Shown here one piece after another: positions 1-11,689 of a DNA stretch of 64,000 nt; the stretch's first letter is position 1; the number at the start of each line of letters is the position of its first letter. The stretch lies in contig CBFFRP010000199.1 in NCBI GenBank assembly GCA_965644295.1, forward strand, positions 496,001 through 560,000, written 5' to 3'. Origin of the DNA: Paraphysomonas bandaiensis. Taxonomy: Eukaryota; Chrysophyceae. Made by a program: the position numbers and the translations under genes. The notes under the pieces are model-generated. The model was given only the letters and a program-made list of their open reading frames with translations. It did not search any database and had not been told where the DNA came from.

Positions 1-2413
1 TTGAGCACAAGGAAGTACATATTATATAGCCGAACCTTGATAACGGCCTCCTTGCACCCTTTACTAGCTTCGTTCTTTGAGAAGGGTCGTACTCGAACGT
101 AAACTCGTATTTTACCTTCACATTTTACACCCCTTAGATTAAGCCGCATCACATTATCAAACTTCACCTTTCATATCCTCAAGCTCATTATGAAGCTTCT
201 TGCGTGCAGCTTGTTCTCTACCGAGATCTCTATGCAATTGTGCGTTAAACTTCTGCACATTTCTGGCTTCTTCAATCTCTTCCTGTAAAGTGCATAAATA
301 AGACAAAATCACGAATTAAGAGTAATTTCTTGCCATCATTGCGCGCTGTGCTTCCTCTGATGCTTCAGCACGCTCTTCTGCTTCAGCACTCTTCTTCTTA
401 TAGGACTCAGCCAGTGAGTGTGCGTTGGAAAGCTCCTCGGCAAACTTCGACTGCTTGTCTGCCATTTCGCTGAAAATACGAGTTGGAATTCAATAAACAC
501 AATAATTCAAACGTCATACTTGGTTAGCTCATCTCGCTCAGCATCTCGTTGTTTCTTATATACGCTCATTCGATCCTCGAACTCTCGAGTTAAGCGATGA
601 ATCTCCGATTTGGCCTCATTCAAATCAGACTACACACCGTTCACATTTATACCCGATGCTACGTACAGATCGTTATGAGAACGCACCTGGTACTTTGCCT
701 TGCTTTCATTCATCTTATCCTCTAGACTCTTCAATTCCGCGATATGACGCATCTCCATTTCCTGACTCTGTCGCGCTCTCTCTTCCGCTGCACTCTGTGC
801 CTGTGCAACTTTGTCGGCATGACCTGATTCCAGGTTTGCAAGAGTGTCCTGCATCAAGATTACGATACAAGTGCAAGATGACTACTTTGAAACCTGTAGG
901 CTTTTTAATTTCTCTTCTTCACGAGTAAGAGCGGATTTCGTCTGTTGAAGTTCTCCTTTCAGTTCTGAGTTCTCTTGCTCGATGCGATTCATAATCTCTT
1001 GTGACTCTTTCATCGCCTCACCGCCTGACATCATCGCACCTTCAAGGCGTCGCTTCAGCTCAGCCATCTCACTCTATATTGAAACATTGTGAATGTTACT
1101 AGATGTATGCACTGTTAAAATACCTCCATCCGCTCCTTCTCCCTCTGGTGGAATTGCATCTCTGACTCCAACTTGGCGAGTTTCCCATCTTTCTCTGCGA
1201 TAACTCCCCTGAATTCTTTGCGCTCTTTTTCGAGTGTATCATCTGCCTGCATTTTTGCCTCTGCCAAGAGCTTTTTCATGGCATTGCTGTCCACAGAAGC
1301 ATTGTTATTAGGATTGATGAATGACGGAGCGGACTGTAGCTGCCCAGGTTGTTTACTTGAAAGTTTCTCACTCGCTGGTGGGGGAGTCGAAGTGTCTACC
1401 CCTGGAGCCGTTCCTCCCAGTAAATCATTAGTGCTCTCTACCCGTATAACTGCTCCATAGCCATCGTCGTTATCAGTCTGTTTCGTCTCCGCGGCTCTCC
1501 GGCGTAGGTAATCACTTTCCCACAAGCACTCACCGTTAGTGGTGTTCATATAATACTTTCCGCCTGTTGTCGGGTCAACGTTTTCGGCCCACTCATCATT
1601 TTCCATGTCGCGGATGGACTGCTGGCTTGTAATAGCTGTCTTTGAGGGGGTCGGAATTGCATCGTTCTTACCGAAGAAGAGACCCCCACCTCCGCGAGAA
1701 GCGGCGAAACCTCCTGGTCCTTGACTGGCTGTCATGAGCATTTTCTTTTGTAGAAAAACAGCACATTCATGCATTCCCGCCTCCCTTGCGTAGTCTACTG
1801 CTGTATAATTGTAGTAGTCATGTGTTCCCACATGAGCCCCGTATGATATAAGCATCTTACAGAAATCCACATCACCGGTACCCGCACAATAGTGCAAGGG
1901 TGTACACCCATACGTTGTCTCATTCACTTCAGGATTCGCACCATTTTGAAGTAACAACTTCGCAATATTCTTAGACATAGATTCTTTATAGCACGCGAAA
2001 TGTAAGCAGCTAGCACCAGATGAATTGAGAGCATTGGGATCAGCCCCTTTGTTCAACATTATTCGAACTAGTGCTTCACATCGATATTGGCAAGCCAGTA
2101 AAAGAAGTGTATTGCCATATTCATCACGCTGATCAATATCTTCAACACTCAAAGCGGATAAGGAAGATCTCACAATACTATCATTAGATGCATCACCTTG
2201 CCCGTAATAAGGGATAAACTGAAACAGTATTTCCATCGTATCAGAGTCGTCATCCGCATCTACCGTATCACTCTTTCGAGCAAACGATTTTCTTGAAACA
2301 GGTGGGGTTTCGGGTTCATTTGGAGAGTCCGAGTCTTTAGAAGGTTGTGCTGCGACAGGCTCAGAGCCGGCTGATGGGACTGTGCCTGGCTCGATAGAGG
2401 CACCGTTTCCCAT
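1..2413 (-). CDS. Kinesin-14-like motor with N-terminal ankyrin repeats and WW domain (3' truncated by window edge)
   Basis: Seven exons restore one frame: 2413-1124, 1073-894, 848-687, 629-520, 469-334, 282-168 and 115-36; the gene then runs off the left edge, giving 691 codons. The protein starts MGNGAS, a good N-myristoylation signal. Ankyrin repeats span about residues 97-225 (GADPNALN, GCTPLHYCA). A WW domain lies at about 275-301 (W..N.D...GKYYMN......W). A long charged coiled coil follows. The end carries the kinesin-14 neck, LHNELEDMKGKIRVYVRVRP, and then the start of a motor. A C-terminal motor with this neck is diagnostic of minus-end kinesin-14. The ankyrin and WW modules at the tail end suggest a cargo or membrane adaptor (inference). 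The intron after residue ATG-ATG at 334 must start GCAAGA, a GC-AG intron. The intron starting at 35 (GTTCGG) is a weak donor. The gene is divergent with the PNPOx-like gene. Confidence 0.88.
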
Positions 2414-2839
2414 TCAAATGATATCAATACAATGCGAGTAACAATGATACAGCTTCACTGTAAGATTTTGACTAAACAACGGCTGTGACAGGAGTCTGAA
2501 GTCGCTGATGTGTACTGAGAGAGGAGAGGAGAGGATGCTGTCAACGAGATGATGCCCTGCGGTCCGTTTCTCCTATACACACCTACTCTGTACATGCATG
2601 TATACACACATACACTGCTGTACACACCGCATACACAGTGTTTCACAGCAGTGCAGGTATACAGCAGTATGCACAGCACTGTAGTACCAAAATATGTGGA
2701 GTTTTTAGCTGGAAACTGCCTCGCTCTGAATCTGACTGCTATGCTGCAGATCCAGAGATCCGTTCAGATGGCACTGATACTGATATGTGCTGAGCGCCTG
2801 TGATCACTTGAAAGCATGATATCCTCTCACAAGCATTAA
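2414..2839. promoter_or_regulatory. Bidirectional promoter region between kinesin-14 and PNPOx-like genes
   Basis: This is the 426-bp gap between two divergent start codons. It holds CA/GT-rich tracts and repeated CAGCAG/GTAC-type words: TGCTGTACAC near 2612, CAGCAGTGCAGG near 2647 and TATACAGCAGTATGCAC near 2658. The same vocabulary recurs upstream of most host genes in the window. That it is a promoter is inferred from position and recurrence. Confidence 0.5.
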
Positions 2840-3595
2840 ATGCATAGTATAGGCACGAAGCATTTGCATCGCATTCGTTGTCATTCGCATTCGTCATTAC
2901 TCGCACGGCGTTATATGTCAGCCTCTAGCACCGATGATGAGGACGGGAGAGGAGCGCATAAACACATCAATGAAGATTTGGTTCCAATCATGGATCGCCT
3001 TCACGCCTCCATATTCCAAATTAGGAATATTAGAGGGAACAATTACGTTCAATTGGCCACTGTGAGTGAGGACGGATTGCCAACCTGCCGAACTGTTGTG
3101 TTTCGAGGGTTCCTGCACCATGACACGTCATTGTTCGGGGCGTCATCTAGCATGCAGTTTATCACGGATAGCCGTAGTAATAAAGTTGCACATTTGAAAC
3201 ATCATCCTGCTGGCGAGGTAGTGTGGTGGATGCCGTCAATTTCAGAGCAGTTCAGAATATCTGGATCTCTAACAGCTATCAGTGCACAACATTCAGATAA
3301 AAGCATGGTGGCCGCTCGCTTGGATATATGGCACACACTAAGTGCGCAGGCAAAACAGCAATTTTTTTGGAACGATCCTGGTCGCCCTTATTTGGAACCT
3401 CCAGTCGCTGTCAGCAGTACCGACTGTGCAATGGTACCTCCACCGGAGAATTTTTTGCTGCTTTTACTTCTTCCGCATAGATTACATTTCTTAAGGCTCA
3501 AAGATAACTATGCACAACAAGATGAACGACGAACGTTGAGTGACATTCAAAGCAGTAGTGGACATCGCTGGCAGTGCTGTCGAGTTAACCCTTAA
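2840..3595 (+). CDS. PNPOx-like FMN-binding flavoprotein (Alr4036-type split barrel)
   Basis: A single-exon ORF of 251 residues starting at ATG 2840. Residues 1-30 are rich in Arg, His and Ser with no acidic residues (HRIRCHSHSS, LLARRYMSAS), which looks like a mitochondrial presequence. The body has the pyridoxamine-phosphate-oxidase split-barrel signature: QLATVSEDGLPTCRTVVFRG, then TDSRSNKVAHLKHHPAGEVVWW, then QFRISG. The C-terminus ends W..CRVNP, matching the conserved RLNP end of this family, so the 3' end is genuine. Family members bind FMN; the substrate of this subfamily is generally unknown and cannot be read from the sequence. The gene is convergent with the next gene. Confidence 0.82.
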   Translation: MHSIGTKHLHRIRCHSHSSLLARRYMSASSTDDEDGRGAHKHINEDLVPIMDRLHASIFQIRNIRGNNYVQLATVSEDGLPTCRTVVFRGFLHHDTSLFGASSSMQFITDSRSNKVAHLKHHPAGEVVWWMPSISEQFRISGSLTAISAQHSDKSMVAARLDIWHTLSAQAKQQFFWNDPGRPYLEPPVAVSSTDCAMVPPPENFLLLLLLPHRLHFLRLKDNYAQQDERRTLSDIQSSSGHRWQCCRVNP

Positions 3596-4308
3596 ATGGA
3601 AGAGACACTGTGTGCAACAATATAATAGACATGCATACTTTGATATCGTTCAATTCGCAGTGAATAAATTGTATTTATGTCATGATGCATGTGGAGTTTG
3701 TTAGAAATTTGGCGTTCTCAGTCCTTACCAATTGTTGATGATCAATCACTTTCAAAATTAGATCAATGAATGATGCACCAGTTTAGTGAATGATATATAT
3801 AGCTGTTGTACATATTTACAAGCTATCATAATATTTGAACTCTGAGAGCTTGTTTCCATTACAGCGTAGTATGAGGAAACCGAATTAGTGAAATAAGTAA
3901 CTCCCCGAGTATGCCTCAGCGGCTAAAGAATGGATGACGCAATACATGACGAGGTGTTTATTGTTTATCGGTGTTGAAATTGACAAGTACACTTGAATAA
4001 AATAGTAGTGAATGTCTGAAACTGTTATTTCGGCAAAAAAATAGATATATTATTATTGCAAAGATATTAGTAGGTCACACACCATAGCAGATTGTCGCTA
4101 TCATGAGTTATGTAAAAGTGAGATACCAAAAAAGCAATAAAAATAAGCTGTACTCATGAACAAATCATTCGGAATGCACATCTCCACATTTAAAAAACTA
4201 CAATACTTTGAAATTCAATAGTAAGAATTCACGGCAAAGTATATACCACGATTAGTATCTATTTGGGCTCGACTAGCAAATATGCTTTAAATTAAGCTTG
4301 ACTTGTTT
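3596..4308. other. 3'-3' intergenic spacer
   Basis: AT-rich spacer between two convergent genes. An AATAAA near 3996 and another near 4138 could serve as polyadenylation signals. TAGTAGTGAATGTCTG near 4005 matches the terminus of repeat family A described below, so a stub of that element may sit here. No coding potential was seen. Confidence 0.4.
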
Positions 4309-5979
4309 TCATCTCTTCTTCTCTCGCCAGCTTATGGATTCCTTTGTCTGAAAAAAGTAAAACTAAAAACATATATACGATGTGAATATACCAATAGACT
4401 TTCTTCTTGTTGAGCTTGCTTGAAATATTCCAATGCGGCAGTGTGACGTGATTTCAATGTTGATAAGATGGCAGATATCGGTATATTAGCCGATGTTTTA
4501 CTCGTCTTTCTCGTTACATCCACCTAAACTCAAAAAAGTTGGATGTGCTGGAAATTTACATGCGTTGGTGTACCAGCAAGTCATCGATGTCATCATACGT
4601 TGCATCTTTCACTACTTCTTTCATTACTTCCACAAATTTATCTACAGTTTGGGGTAAAGAAGACCTCCACTAGCACGTATCATTCCGTAATACCTGCTGG
4701 TATATTTTTGCTCCTACTGGGAGTCGCCGCCACCAAAGCTGCTTGAAATGCTGCTGGTTGTAATCTACAATTGCATAAACAACTATTACTCAGAAACAAG
4801 AAAAGATGCTGAAAGGGAAATGCCTACGTGTAAATAGATGTGATACTATCCAGCTCTGCTTTCTGCATAAGCTCATTGATTTTACTATTCCGTGCTTCTA
4901 TCCGATTGGCAAGTTCACCCTCAGCAGCCAGTTTCTGCCTCTCAATAGCCAGCTGCTTCTCCGCTCTAAGTGCAGAACTCACGCGTTGTTCCAGATATTC
5001 AAGGAAAAGGTTTATATCCAATGTAGCAGTCGTTGTGGGTAGCTTGGCTTGATAATCAGACTACAAGTATGGCCCATTACGGAAAATTCTCATCACAAAT
5101 ACATACCAGTGTGCTTTCAATATCATCTTCAGTGGAACCCACCACGTGTGAATGGAGCACAGTCGCCAAATCAACTGTGATAAGTGCGTTATATACAAGA
5201 AACAGCGTACTCTATAGTAAAAATGACCTGTTGATAGGGAGTTAAATGCATCTTCGCTGGCAGCATGGAGCTTCTTGGCGAAGGACACAGGGTCCTCTTT
5301 GTACGAGATTGTCACGCGATCAAGCTGCGTTTGCTTTCGTAGATTATTTACTGCAGCAGTGCGGGACAAAACTGTATTCTTTGCTGTCTGCAGCATGTAA
5401 GAATAGGCAACATAACTAGAACAATACCTTTATAGCTCTTTCCCTCGTGCTTAAACTCTCATTAAAGCATTCTGACTGTATCTCAAGCAATTTATTCATC
5501 TGTATATCCAACGCACTGTTCCAATGTAAATAATCACAATATTATTCTAACAAAACAACTGATTTTCTTACTCTATAACACTTTGTATCGAACAATCCCC
5601 TGCTGAAAAGTCGATAACGCATATGAAGTCATCTATATCCTTTTCAGGTACTACACATGGTTATCAGAATGAATCAAAATAAAGTTATGTATGTAGAACC
5701 TTTTGCATTACTGCACACCTCTTGTAGAAGTTGTTTGAGAGTATTACGTGTGTGGAGTGAACCCATGCCGCTGGATTTTCTCTTGAGTTCGCTTTCAAAT
5801 GTTGAGGGGTCCCTCGCATAGGTCATAATCAAGTTACGTGATGGCACTATATATCCAGTAGGAGATTTCTCCCCCTGGTTTTCTGTTTTCGCAGAGGAGA
5901 CGGGAGTGTGACTCGGAGAATGAAAGGTCGTATCCAACTGTAACGGAGAAGGAGCAGCCACCGAACCACTAGCGCCCAT
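4309..5979 (-). CDS. Unrecognised 405-residue coiled-coil protein, ten exons, MGASGS N-terminus
   Basis: Ten exons join in frame: 5979-5700, 5650-5572, 5515-5428, 5387-5228, 5174-5107, 5060-4828, 4764-4694, 4641-4574, 4523-4392 and 4347-4309. All nine introns are GT-AG and 44-62 nt, and the total is exactly 406 codons including the stop. The start is MGASGSVAAP, a consensus N-myristoylation site; an upstream in-frame TTG was rejected as a start. The protein is acidic and helical. The segment around LRAEKQLAIERQKLAAEGEL is a clear coiled coil. A late segment, KFVEVMKEVVKDATYDDIDD, is also strongly helical. I recognise no family. The gene is divergent with kinesin-6 across a 594-bp gap, so co-expression is possible (inference). 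Confidence 0.72.
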
Positions 5980-6573
5980 ATCTATCAATCAGTCAACCGA
6001 ACCCTCTCATGATATCATTAATCAAAACATCATTAGATATGAAGTACTTTCAACATCACTGAGACTGTTATAACAGGTCTGATGATGTGTTCTCTGCTCT
6101 GTCTATCTAGCAACAGTATCAAGGGTGGCCGGAGGGCTCACAGGAACACTGCCACTGGACTGTTACAGCACTGTATCATACTGAGAGTACAGCAGTACAG
6201 CACCATATGCTGATACACATATGTACACACACATAGACGTACTGCTGTATTTGTAGAGGAGTACGGAATCCAGTACCTGTAGGGGAACCATCCGTATGAG
6301 CACCACACTGACGATGACGGCACTGTATACCTTGTATAGTATACGGCAGGTAATACGGTGAGCTCGCACACACACACCAACAGATGCACCATGATGATGA
6401 TGGATATGACCGTTGATGTTTGCTCACATGCACGTGCTCATGGGTGCTGCTGTACAGTGCTGTGCTCTGTGCTGCATATATACACACACCAAAACATATC
6501 ACTCTTTACTATTCATCTCAGTGAGCGACTGATCATATATTATTTGCAGGATACAATAGAGTCAAGTTGCTCA
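5980..6573. promoter_or_regulatory. Bidirectional promoter region between coiled-coil gene and kinesin-6
   Basis: The gap carries AGTACAGCAGTACAGCAC near 6189, GTACTGCTGTATTTG near 6238, GTATAGTATACGGC near 6334 and GCTGCTGTACAGTGCTGTGC near 6448, together with CA repeats. A CAG acceptor at 6547-6549 suggests a 5'-UTR intron for the kinesin. The promoter role is inferred from position and motif recurrence. Confidence 0.5.
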
Positions 6574-8820
6574 ATGAAAATGACACGCGCTTCGATGGAC
6601 GAAGAGAATATTGCAGATTTAACGAGCATAATCGCTGAGTTCCCAGAAGGTGACGACGACCCGAAACGATTACCAATCAAAAAACTACAAATGACATTTG
6701 ACGATATGGCCAAAGGAAACAAAGACGACGGGTGTATGAAAGTTTATATCAGAGTCCGCCCCATTGCAGCTAAAATTGAAAGCACTGTTCGAGTTGCGTC
6801 TGATACGAGAATAGTCACAAGTGCACCAGAGGTGTCTCGCAGAGCCCAATACACTCGCACTGAAGAGCGACACTATTCCTTTCATCGTGTCTTTGGTCCA
6901 ACCACAGCTCAGTCAGATGTATTCGATAAAGCTGTTCTTCCTTTAGTAACTAGATTTATCAACGGCGAGAGTTGCATCCTCTTCGCTTATGGAATTACCA
7001 ATGCTGGCAAAACGCACACAATTCAAGGAACTCCACAAGACCCAGGAATACTACCCCGATTAGTAAACAAGCTATTAGAAGAGCTTTCACCTTCAGATAA
7101 AGCAGATATAACTTTATCTATGTTTGAAATATATCAGGAGAAGTTATTCGACCTTTTGTCGAAGCGTACCAAATTGTCTGTCCGTGATAGAAATGGCCAG
7201 GTTGAGATCAACAACTTATCTCATCATCCTGTGACTTCATCAAAAGAGGCTCACAAACTTATAACTAAAGGGTCATCAAAGCGGTTCGTAGTGTAATGGG
7301 ATACATATTTTTACTGACAAGTTCACTGTTCAGATCCAATGGACATACCTTGTTGAACTCAGGGTCAAGTCGGTCGCACGCCATCTACACCATTTCACTA
7401 CGAGGACAGGAGTTTCAGATTATTGATTTAGCTGGTGCAGAGAGAAAGTATGTCTTGACTGTTCTATTCGTATATATTCACACGTGTTTGTTAGCTCTCG
7501 TACGAAAGCATCCGGGGCACAAGCGAAGGAGGCGAACAATATCAACATGTCCCTCATGCAGCTGTGGCGATGTCTTCAAGGGCTCAAGAAAAGGGTAATT
7601 TTATTATCTATGAGGTCCATATACTGTCTCAAGCGTTTATATATGTGCAGACGAGTGACTCTCAGGAAACAATCCCCTGTCGTGAGTCAAAGTTGACTCA
7701 CGTGCTTATGAGTCGTCTCTACAGCATCGGTACAGCTGGTATTGCGATGATCGCCTGTATAAATCCATCAGATAGTGATTACGACGAGACTCTTTCAGTA
7801 CTCGGTAATGCATCTCTCGCTTGTGATATCAAAGAGGTTGCACCAATGGCACGACTGCAACAGCAAAGGAGTTCTGTGCTCGCTGCACCTGAGAGACCTG
7901 TAAGCCGTAAGCGCGATGCCAGTGGGATGCAGCGCAAGTCTTCTGTAGTTGGTGCGGTGGCGGAAGCTCAGGCGGCTCGAGCGGAAGCACAGCAAGCAGT
8001 AAAAGCTAAAGCTGCTCAGGAAGAAGAGTTGATGAATCTTCAAGAGAAAATTGCTTTGTTGGAGGCGGAAAACGCTGAGTTGACAAGAGGACAAGTGCTA
8101 AGAGAGCAAGAGATCAGGGAAGAAGTCTGTGGAGAAATGGCGGAGAGAAGCTCGTCACTACTAGAACGAATTAAGGAGCTTCAGGATGAGCTATATGATT
8201 TAAAGAACGATCGTTCTGATCTACACAAGTCAGTCAAGAAAGCGAAGCGGATGCACAGCTTACGCACACAGGAAGTCACCACTAGAGATTTGCAGGAAGC
8301 AGAGGAAGAGTTGGAAAGTACAAGGACTGCCTATGAGAAGGAAATTAAGAGCCTTAAAAACGAAATCCGAGCACTGAGAGCGGAGGCATCGGACTGGAAG
8401 AAGAAGGCTGAGACAGCAATGAGGCAGCTTGCTAGAAGGGATACGGAGTCATCAACTACTAGCCAAGGATCTGCGTGTTCAAATAATGAAAATGATGTGG
8501 CCAATTCCGTGGCTGAGAGTTTCGACAAAAGGTTTAATAAGCATCGAAAGCCGGCAGAAATGAGTCCTAAGTTTGGATCAAAGAAACACGAGCAGAAGAG
8601 AGAACCTCTTAGTCCTGTATCCCCCAATGTGTCTTCTGGAGAGGATTCGGTGTCCAGTAACAAAAGCAGAAAGATACCAAAGATGCGACCCAGACCACAG
8701 TCGCCTTATAGAGAGAGTGATGCTCCCCCAATAGCCCCTCCTCAGCGTGAAATGATTGTTGGTTCCGGTCCCTTTTATCCGACACGTTCTCTGAGATCAC
8801 AGTCACAGTTGAGAGTTTAG
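6574..8820 (+). CDS. Kinesin-6 family motor (KIF20/KIF23-like)
   Basis: Four exons, 6574-7283, 7334-7447, 7495-7594 and 7651-8820, with introns of 50, 47 and 56 nt, give 697 residues. The motor begins at about residue 50 with KVYIRVRP. The P-loop is GITNAGKTHTIQGTP; the TNAGKT form and the following QGT..DPGILPR are typical of kinesin-6. Switch I is NSGSSRSH across exon 2, and switch II is DLAGAER. The motor closes with IACINPSDSDYDETLSVL. After about residue 370 comes a long heptad-rich stalk, then a basic, Ser/Pro-rich tail (KIPKMRPRPQSPYRE). Family members act in the central spindle, cytokinesis or transport. An upstream in-frame ATG at 6358 was rejected because a splice acceptor at 6549 lies between. 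Confidence 0.92.
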
Positions 8821-9351
8821 TTCTGTGGAAGCCATCTACATCTCTCCCACCTTTTGTGACATGTTGTCGTGTGTAAGCACCAGGATGCCCTCTATTGTTT
8901 GAAAAGAAGGCTGCGACTGAAGCTGAATGATATGTATGTATGCCCACAGTCCTGGTTCTACTAAAATATTGTTCTGTGTTGCTATTGTGCGCCACCCAGC
9001 GTGACTATAAAATAATATTGATAACTACAGCAAAGTCTATAGCAAAGTTTGTTAAGTTGGTTGTGCAAACTTAATGCGTTAAATTTTCAGTATAATAACA
9101 ATATAAACTTACAAAGAAAATTGCTACGGTTATTGCTGCAGTTTATAATTTCAACGGTAACCACTAACAAAAAGAAACTGCGAGAGAAAGAACGAATTAA
9201 TACAATACTTAATGCATTATGATGATACGTCATCATAAGTATCTTCAACAGATACAATCATTAATTCAGTTCATGATGAATTTCATTGAACATTATATCA
9301 CATATACTGTCTTATATAAAGTTGAATCCTAATACAGTTAACAGTACGCAA
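8821..9351. other. 3' flank of kinesin-6, no gene seen
   Basis: AT-rich DNA with a possible polyadenylation context and no conserved reading frame. ORFs here are short shadows. Confidence 0.3.
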
Positions 9352-9465
9352 CAGAGCCTGGTAACTGTTAATGGTAATGGCATTAATGGCCATTAATGGT
9401 AATGCCATTATAATTGCCGGGAACGGGACTACCATTAATGGGCTATTAGCGGTTACCAGGCCCTG
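9352..9465. mobile_element. 114-bp hAT-type MITE with 8-bp target duplication
   Basis: The element begins CAGAGCCTGGTAAC and ends GGTTACCAGGCCCTG, so it has inverted ends. The identical 8-bp words GTACGCAA flank it at 9344-9351 and 9466-9473. Inside are ATTAATGG/CCATTAAT palindromes. The ends match the larger element at 62281-63686, which contains a hAT transposase remnant, so this is probably a deletion derivative mobilised by that family. Confidence 0.85.
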
Positions 9466-9473
9466 GTACGCAA

Positions 9474-10426
9474 TAGGTGAGACCAAATCATAGCAGTTAC
9501 GAAGGAAGTAAATTCAGCTATTGATGTAGATCTATATAGGATATTTCTGGACGTGTAATATACTGATGAACAGATAATAAACTTATATATTATGTAGAGT
9601 AGAACAGATGTTCACCAGGTGATATTAAGAAGCGCAAGCTTGTGCGTTGCCGCGACCAACCTAACAACTCGCGCGACACTAAGCATAACAGGGCTCTCAT
9701 CTATTGCATGCACCGGCAAGTGCCCAACTATACAACACGACTTAGTTAGCTACATGGGCATACGACGAGTTGCGTGTTTAATCCGGGTCATACGCACCTG
9801 CCCAATCTACTTGTCCTAACACAAACAACTTGCGGTCGGTGTCTTCGGCATATTATGTCTCCTGTATATGCGGCAGATCTTTAGGGCTCTCTTCAAGGTG
9901 GTGTTCACAGCAGCAGGTGGTCTGGAAGGGAGAATAAAGTAGCTCTATAGCACCGGGTCCTCCCACGGTCATGAAGCGGTCTCACTGGTGCAATTTTGCA
10001 CACTGACGCATGAAACAGACATCTACCAAAATCTGTTACAAATTCAAGCTGACTCCAATGTCTTCCCTCCATATTGTGTGCACTCGTCCAGCACATGCAT
10101 TCACCTTGCACTCTTCTCCCGAGTGACTTACACTAGTAGGAAACCGTGCACCTTCCCCGCTCGGATGAAAACCTACGAAGCAAGAATAACATAAAAGCAT
10201 CACAAATGTACCTGACACTGCTTGGAGAACAGTGCCAGAGCCTTGATATAATCTCAATGACCTGGGTCAGGAGAAACCAAGACTAGGCAGTATACGTGTA
10301 AGAAGACATGACAGGTCTAATCACATCATTGCCATTGCCATGCATCCATGAGGAAAGTTTGACGCATTACCTCGGTCATTGGCCACACAGATACCGAATA
10401 ATGTGAACTCATACTCAGCATCAATC
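9474..10426. other. Non-coding stretch, no gene recognised
   Basis: No convincing ORF. The phrase TTCACCAGGTG followed by a purine and TA occurs near 9610 and again near 10886, hinting at old repeat DNA. Confidence 0.25.
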
Positions 10427-10832
10427 ACTCAAAGCAAACGCAGGGAGCAAGCAGAAAGTTGATATACCTGACATCTGCTGACTTCAGGTTTTTTGAGTTC
10501 TTAAGGTGAACATCCCGGATGCTTAACTTCAGCAGGCAGCCCAATACCCCGGTTACCCTTCTGGTGGGCCCTGTCCCGGATGCCCTTTTGAGGTGGGCCC
10601 ATTTCCGGATGCCTGTTTATTCGTCAGGGCCCAAAGACGTCTACACAAGTGACACTTATTTGTGTCCCTTGTACCACACAAGCATTTGGCTATGAGTGGG
10701 CAGAACAATATATCTGCTGACTATATAATATGCGGCTCACGTTAGTTTCCTGGAGAAATATCTCCGGTGCTTATCCCCCAGAACACCACGAAAAGGTGCG
10801 AGTCCGACTTTGTTGAGGGTATAGAGAGTAAT
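10427..10832 (-). repeat. Element A copy (internal part and one end)
   Basis: Shares long near-identical segments with copies at 11184-11648, 11690-12445, 28900-29232 and 57970-58440. Landmarks are GACATCTGCTGACTTCAGG, CCCCGGTTACCC, GGGCCCAAAGACGTCTAC, GCGGCTCACGTTAG and GTGCGAGTCCGACTTTGTTG. It encodes nothing. This copy lies in reverse orientation relative to 11184-11648. Confidence 0.75.
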
Positions 10833-11183
10833 AGTTAGCCGAATACAATAAGTTCTCTCATATAATAATTAGATCTTCATAATTGAGGGTTCACCAGGTG
10901 GTACATAAGATTTTGTAAATTGTTTAGATTAATATAATTTGTAATTGCGTTGTGAAAGTACTTTGCGTGCAACAAAGCGTAATATAGAAGCTAAACGTCA
11001 GTGATAATATATGTCTTATATTCTAACAGGTAGCAAGCAGTACATTGCATAAGAGTACACAAAGGGGGAAGTAAGGTGGTAAAGTTTGACAAGGTCATAA
11101 GACAGCCGAGTGCAAGAGTTAGTAGACGTATAAAGTTCAATTATCAGTAGAGTATGATGGCGCCATCACGTTGTATACAAGTA

Positions 11184-11648
11184 CTAGTAGCGAATGTCTG
11201 ATTACTAGTTGTAGGTGTGTAACAAATTTAGCTTTGCCTTCAACAAAGTCGGACTCACACCTTTTCGTAGTGTTCTGGGGGATAGGTACCGGAAATATTT
11301 CTTCGGGAAACTAACGTTAGCCGCAAATATATACCGCAGATAACGCTCTGCCTACTCATAGTGTCATTTGTGTAGACATCTTTGGACCTTCGAATAAACA
11401 GGCATCGGGAAATGGGCCCACCTGAAGGGCATCAAGTGTATCCGGGCTATTCACCTACTTATAAAAACAGAGAACAAAAGTGGTTACACCTTTGTGCTTT
11501 GCGATGCCGCACAAGCAGTATTCGTAGCGCCAAATAGTGGGATATCAGTGTTAAGAACTAGTTTAACTTTAGTTAAATTGTTTTGCTACATACATTAGTT
11601 CTGAATCTTAAAAGTATATTATTGCTACTAATCAGATGTTCACTTCTT
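11184..11648 (+). mobile_element. Full-length-looking element A, non-autonomous TIR element
   Basis: The left end reads TAGTAGCGAATGTCTGATTA and the right end reads CTAATCAGATGTTCACTT, so the ends are inverted copies. The interior holds the family landmarks (CAACAAAGTCGGACTC, AACTAACGTTAGCCGC, AAGTGGTTACACC, CACAAGCAG, AAATAGTGGGATATCAG). About 465 bp with no ORF. No target duplication could be fixed. The superfamily is unknown. Confidence 0.65.
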
Positions 11649-11689
11649 AACGTTGCAATTTAATTAAGAAGTACTTACCTCTGATATCC

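Noticed and set aside
5977-5988. Coiled-coil gene start at 5988
   Set aside because: That codon is TTG; ATG 5979 is used.
6358-6573. Upstream in-frame ATG as the kinesin-6 start
   Set aside because: A splice acceptor at 6547-6549 and promoter-like words lie between it and the conserved part; ATG 6574 is simpler.
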